The notes under the pieces: model-generated
Told to the model about the DNA's origin: nothing
Databases searched by the model: none
What the model saw: only the letters and a program-made list of their open reading frames with translations
Assembly (NCBI RefSeq): GCF_004521915.1
Contig: NZ_SDKD01000011.1
Location: forward strand, 113,257-177,256
Source of the DNA: Brevibacillus migulae
Lineage (GTDB): Bacteria > Bacillota > Bacilli > Brevibacillales > Brevibacillaceae
Direction: 5' to 3'
DNA: 64,000 nt
Made by a program: the position numbers and the translations under genes
Shown here: piece after piece, positions 63,525-64,000 of the stretch
Layout of the letters: each line of letters opens with the position of its first letter
Position numbering within the stretch: the first letter of the stretch is position 1

Positions 63525-63615
63525 CGCAGCTTAGCCAAGTTTGCACCCCTGTTTCCCGCGATTCACTGCTCCGCTGGGTCGGGCTCCGCAGGCGCTCCGT
63601 TTTGGAATATGCTCA
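63291..63615. repeat. Intergenic palindromic repeat family B, right copy
   Basis: Inverted relative to 22140-22345. The last segment (63525-63615, ending CTCCGTTTTGGAATATGCTC) is the inverted partner of the tandem units, so the element folds on itself. Compared with the left copy, one arm is duplicated. It extends to the gap before family A. No gene is supported in 63285-64000. Confidence 0.7.
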
Positions 63616-63720
63616 CCCGTGTAGCAGAAGCTGTAAAAAAAGATAAAAGGATTAGAAGAAAAAGTTTACACAAAAAATCACATCTTCCTTTTGAAATTTA
63701 ACCGTTCAGCCATACGCAAC

Positions 63721-63960
63721 CGCAGCGTGAGGAAGGGAAGAGAGGGACGGGCGGAGTCTTTGTCACACCTACAAAGGTGGAGCTGCCAAAAGCGGTACAC
63801 GCTTGTCGCGCAACCTCTACGTATGAATAAGCTTCTTCGAAACTTTTGCGTGACGTACCGTTTTTGGCAGCGGAACCGGACAGTATTTACTCCCTTGCGG
63901 GTGTGGCAAGAACGCAGCCCCGCCCTCTCTTCCCTTCCCTAACCACGATGTTTGCACAAA
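63721..63960. repeat. Intergenic palindromic repeat family A, right copy
   Basis: Inverted and diverged copy of 21728-21966: shared blocks include AGGTGGAGCTGCCAAAA, CGCAACCTCTACGTATGAAT, TTTTTGGCAGCGGAACCGGA, CCCTTGCGGGTGTGGCAA and the GAAGGGAAG ends. The nested inverted-repeat layout is preserved, arguing for conserved structure. Confidence 0.7.
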
Positions 63961-64000
63961 CTTTCTTTTTGTCTTTCCTCCGTTTATGTTTCACTTGGGA

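Noticed and set aside
63211..63942. ORFs of 83-138 codons after jag
   Set aside because: Created by the 117-bp tandem repeat and family A/B palindromes; no ribosome sites.

Overview
The window looks like the replication-origin region of a low-GC, spore-forming Gram-positive of the Brevibacillus/Paenibacillus type. I infer Brevibacillus from gene content and order; no database search was possible. The right half reads, on the minus strand, rpmH(+)/oriC - dnaA - dnaN - rlbA - recF - remB - gyrB - (accessory insert) - gyrA - HD domain gene - glycosidase-like gene - yaaC(+) - guaB - dacA - pdxS - pdxT - serS with a T-box. This is the classic Bacillus-type origin synteny. rpmH - rnpA - yidD - yidC - jag lies on the other side of the origin. 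A Spo0E-type phosphatase fits an endospore former.

Layout. 0-3.8 kb: a sulfur-handling group (CstR-like persulfide sensor, DsrE-like protein, TauE exporter, TusA carrier) and a secreted RCC1-like protein. 3.9-12.4 kb: alcohol dehydrogenase behind a candidate Rex site, metallo-hydrolase, tRNA-Ser, rsuA-type pseudouridine synthase, tadA, a copper pair (CopC-YcnJ, YcnI), ykuK, an acetyltransferase and a frameshifted secreted SGNH hydrolase. 12.7-14.8 kb: a TPR-type XRE regulator with a 47-residue secreted pre-peptide directly downstream, a probable RRNPP quorum-sensing pair, followed by a Spo0E-like gene. 14.8-18.2 kb: tRNA-Arg, the glyoxylate shunt (aceB-aceA), and a 50-residue DnaJ-type zinc-finger protein sharing a promoter motif with aceB. 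18.3-31.6 kb: the serS to gyrA core.

31.7-54 kb is an accessory block between gyrA and gyrB, normally adjacent genes. It holds an MFS pump, nitroreductase, HesB-like protein, azoreductase, BdbDC, a two-component system, an extremely acidic secreted stalk-domain protein, DedA, a CNNM/CBS protein, a MocR regulator divergent from a thioredoxin-permease operon, a relic of an FMN-dependent hydroxyacid oxidase, a MarR-controlled HlyD/ABC-2 permease pair, a GGDEF protein, and a six-gene arsenic cluster. In that cluster nearly every product carries vicinal cysteines at or near its C-terminus.

54-64 kb: gyrB to oriC to jag. Two different palindromic intergenic repeat families (A and B) lie side by side at 21.7-22.3 kb and again, inverted, at 63.3-64.0 kb, bracketing the 41 kb around gyrA, gyrB and oriC.

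The strongest candidates for undescribed biology are the CC-tailed arsenic cluster, the regulator/peptide pair at 12.7-14.2 kb, and the small DnaJ-zinc-finger protein tied to the glyoxylate operon.
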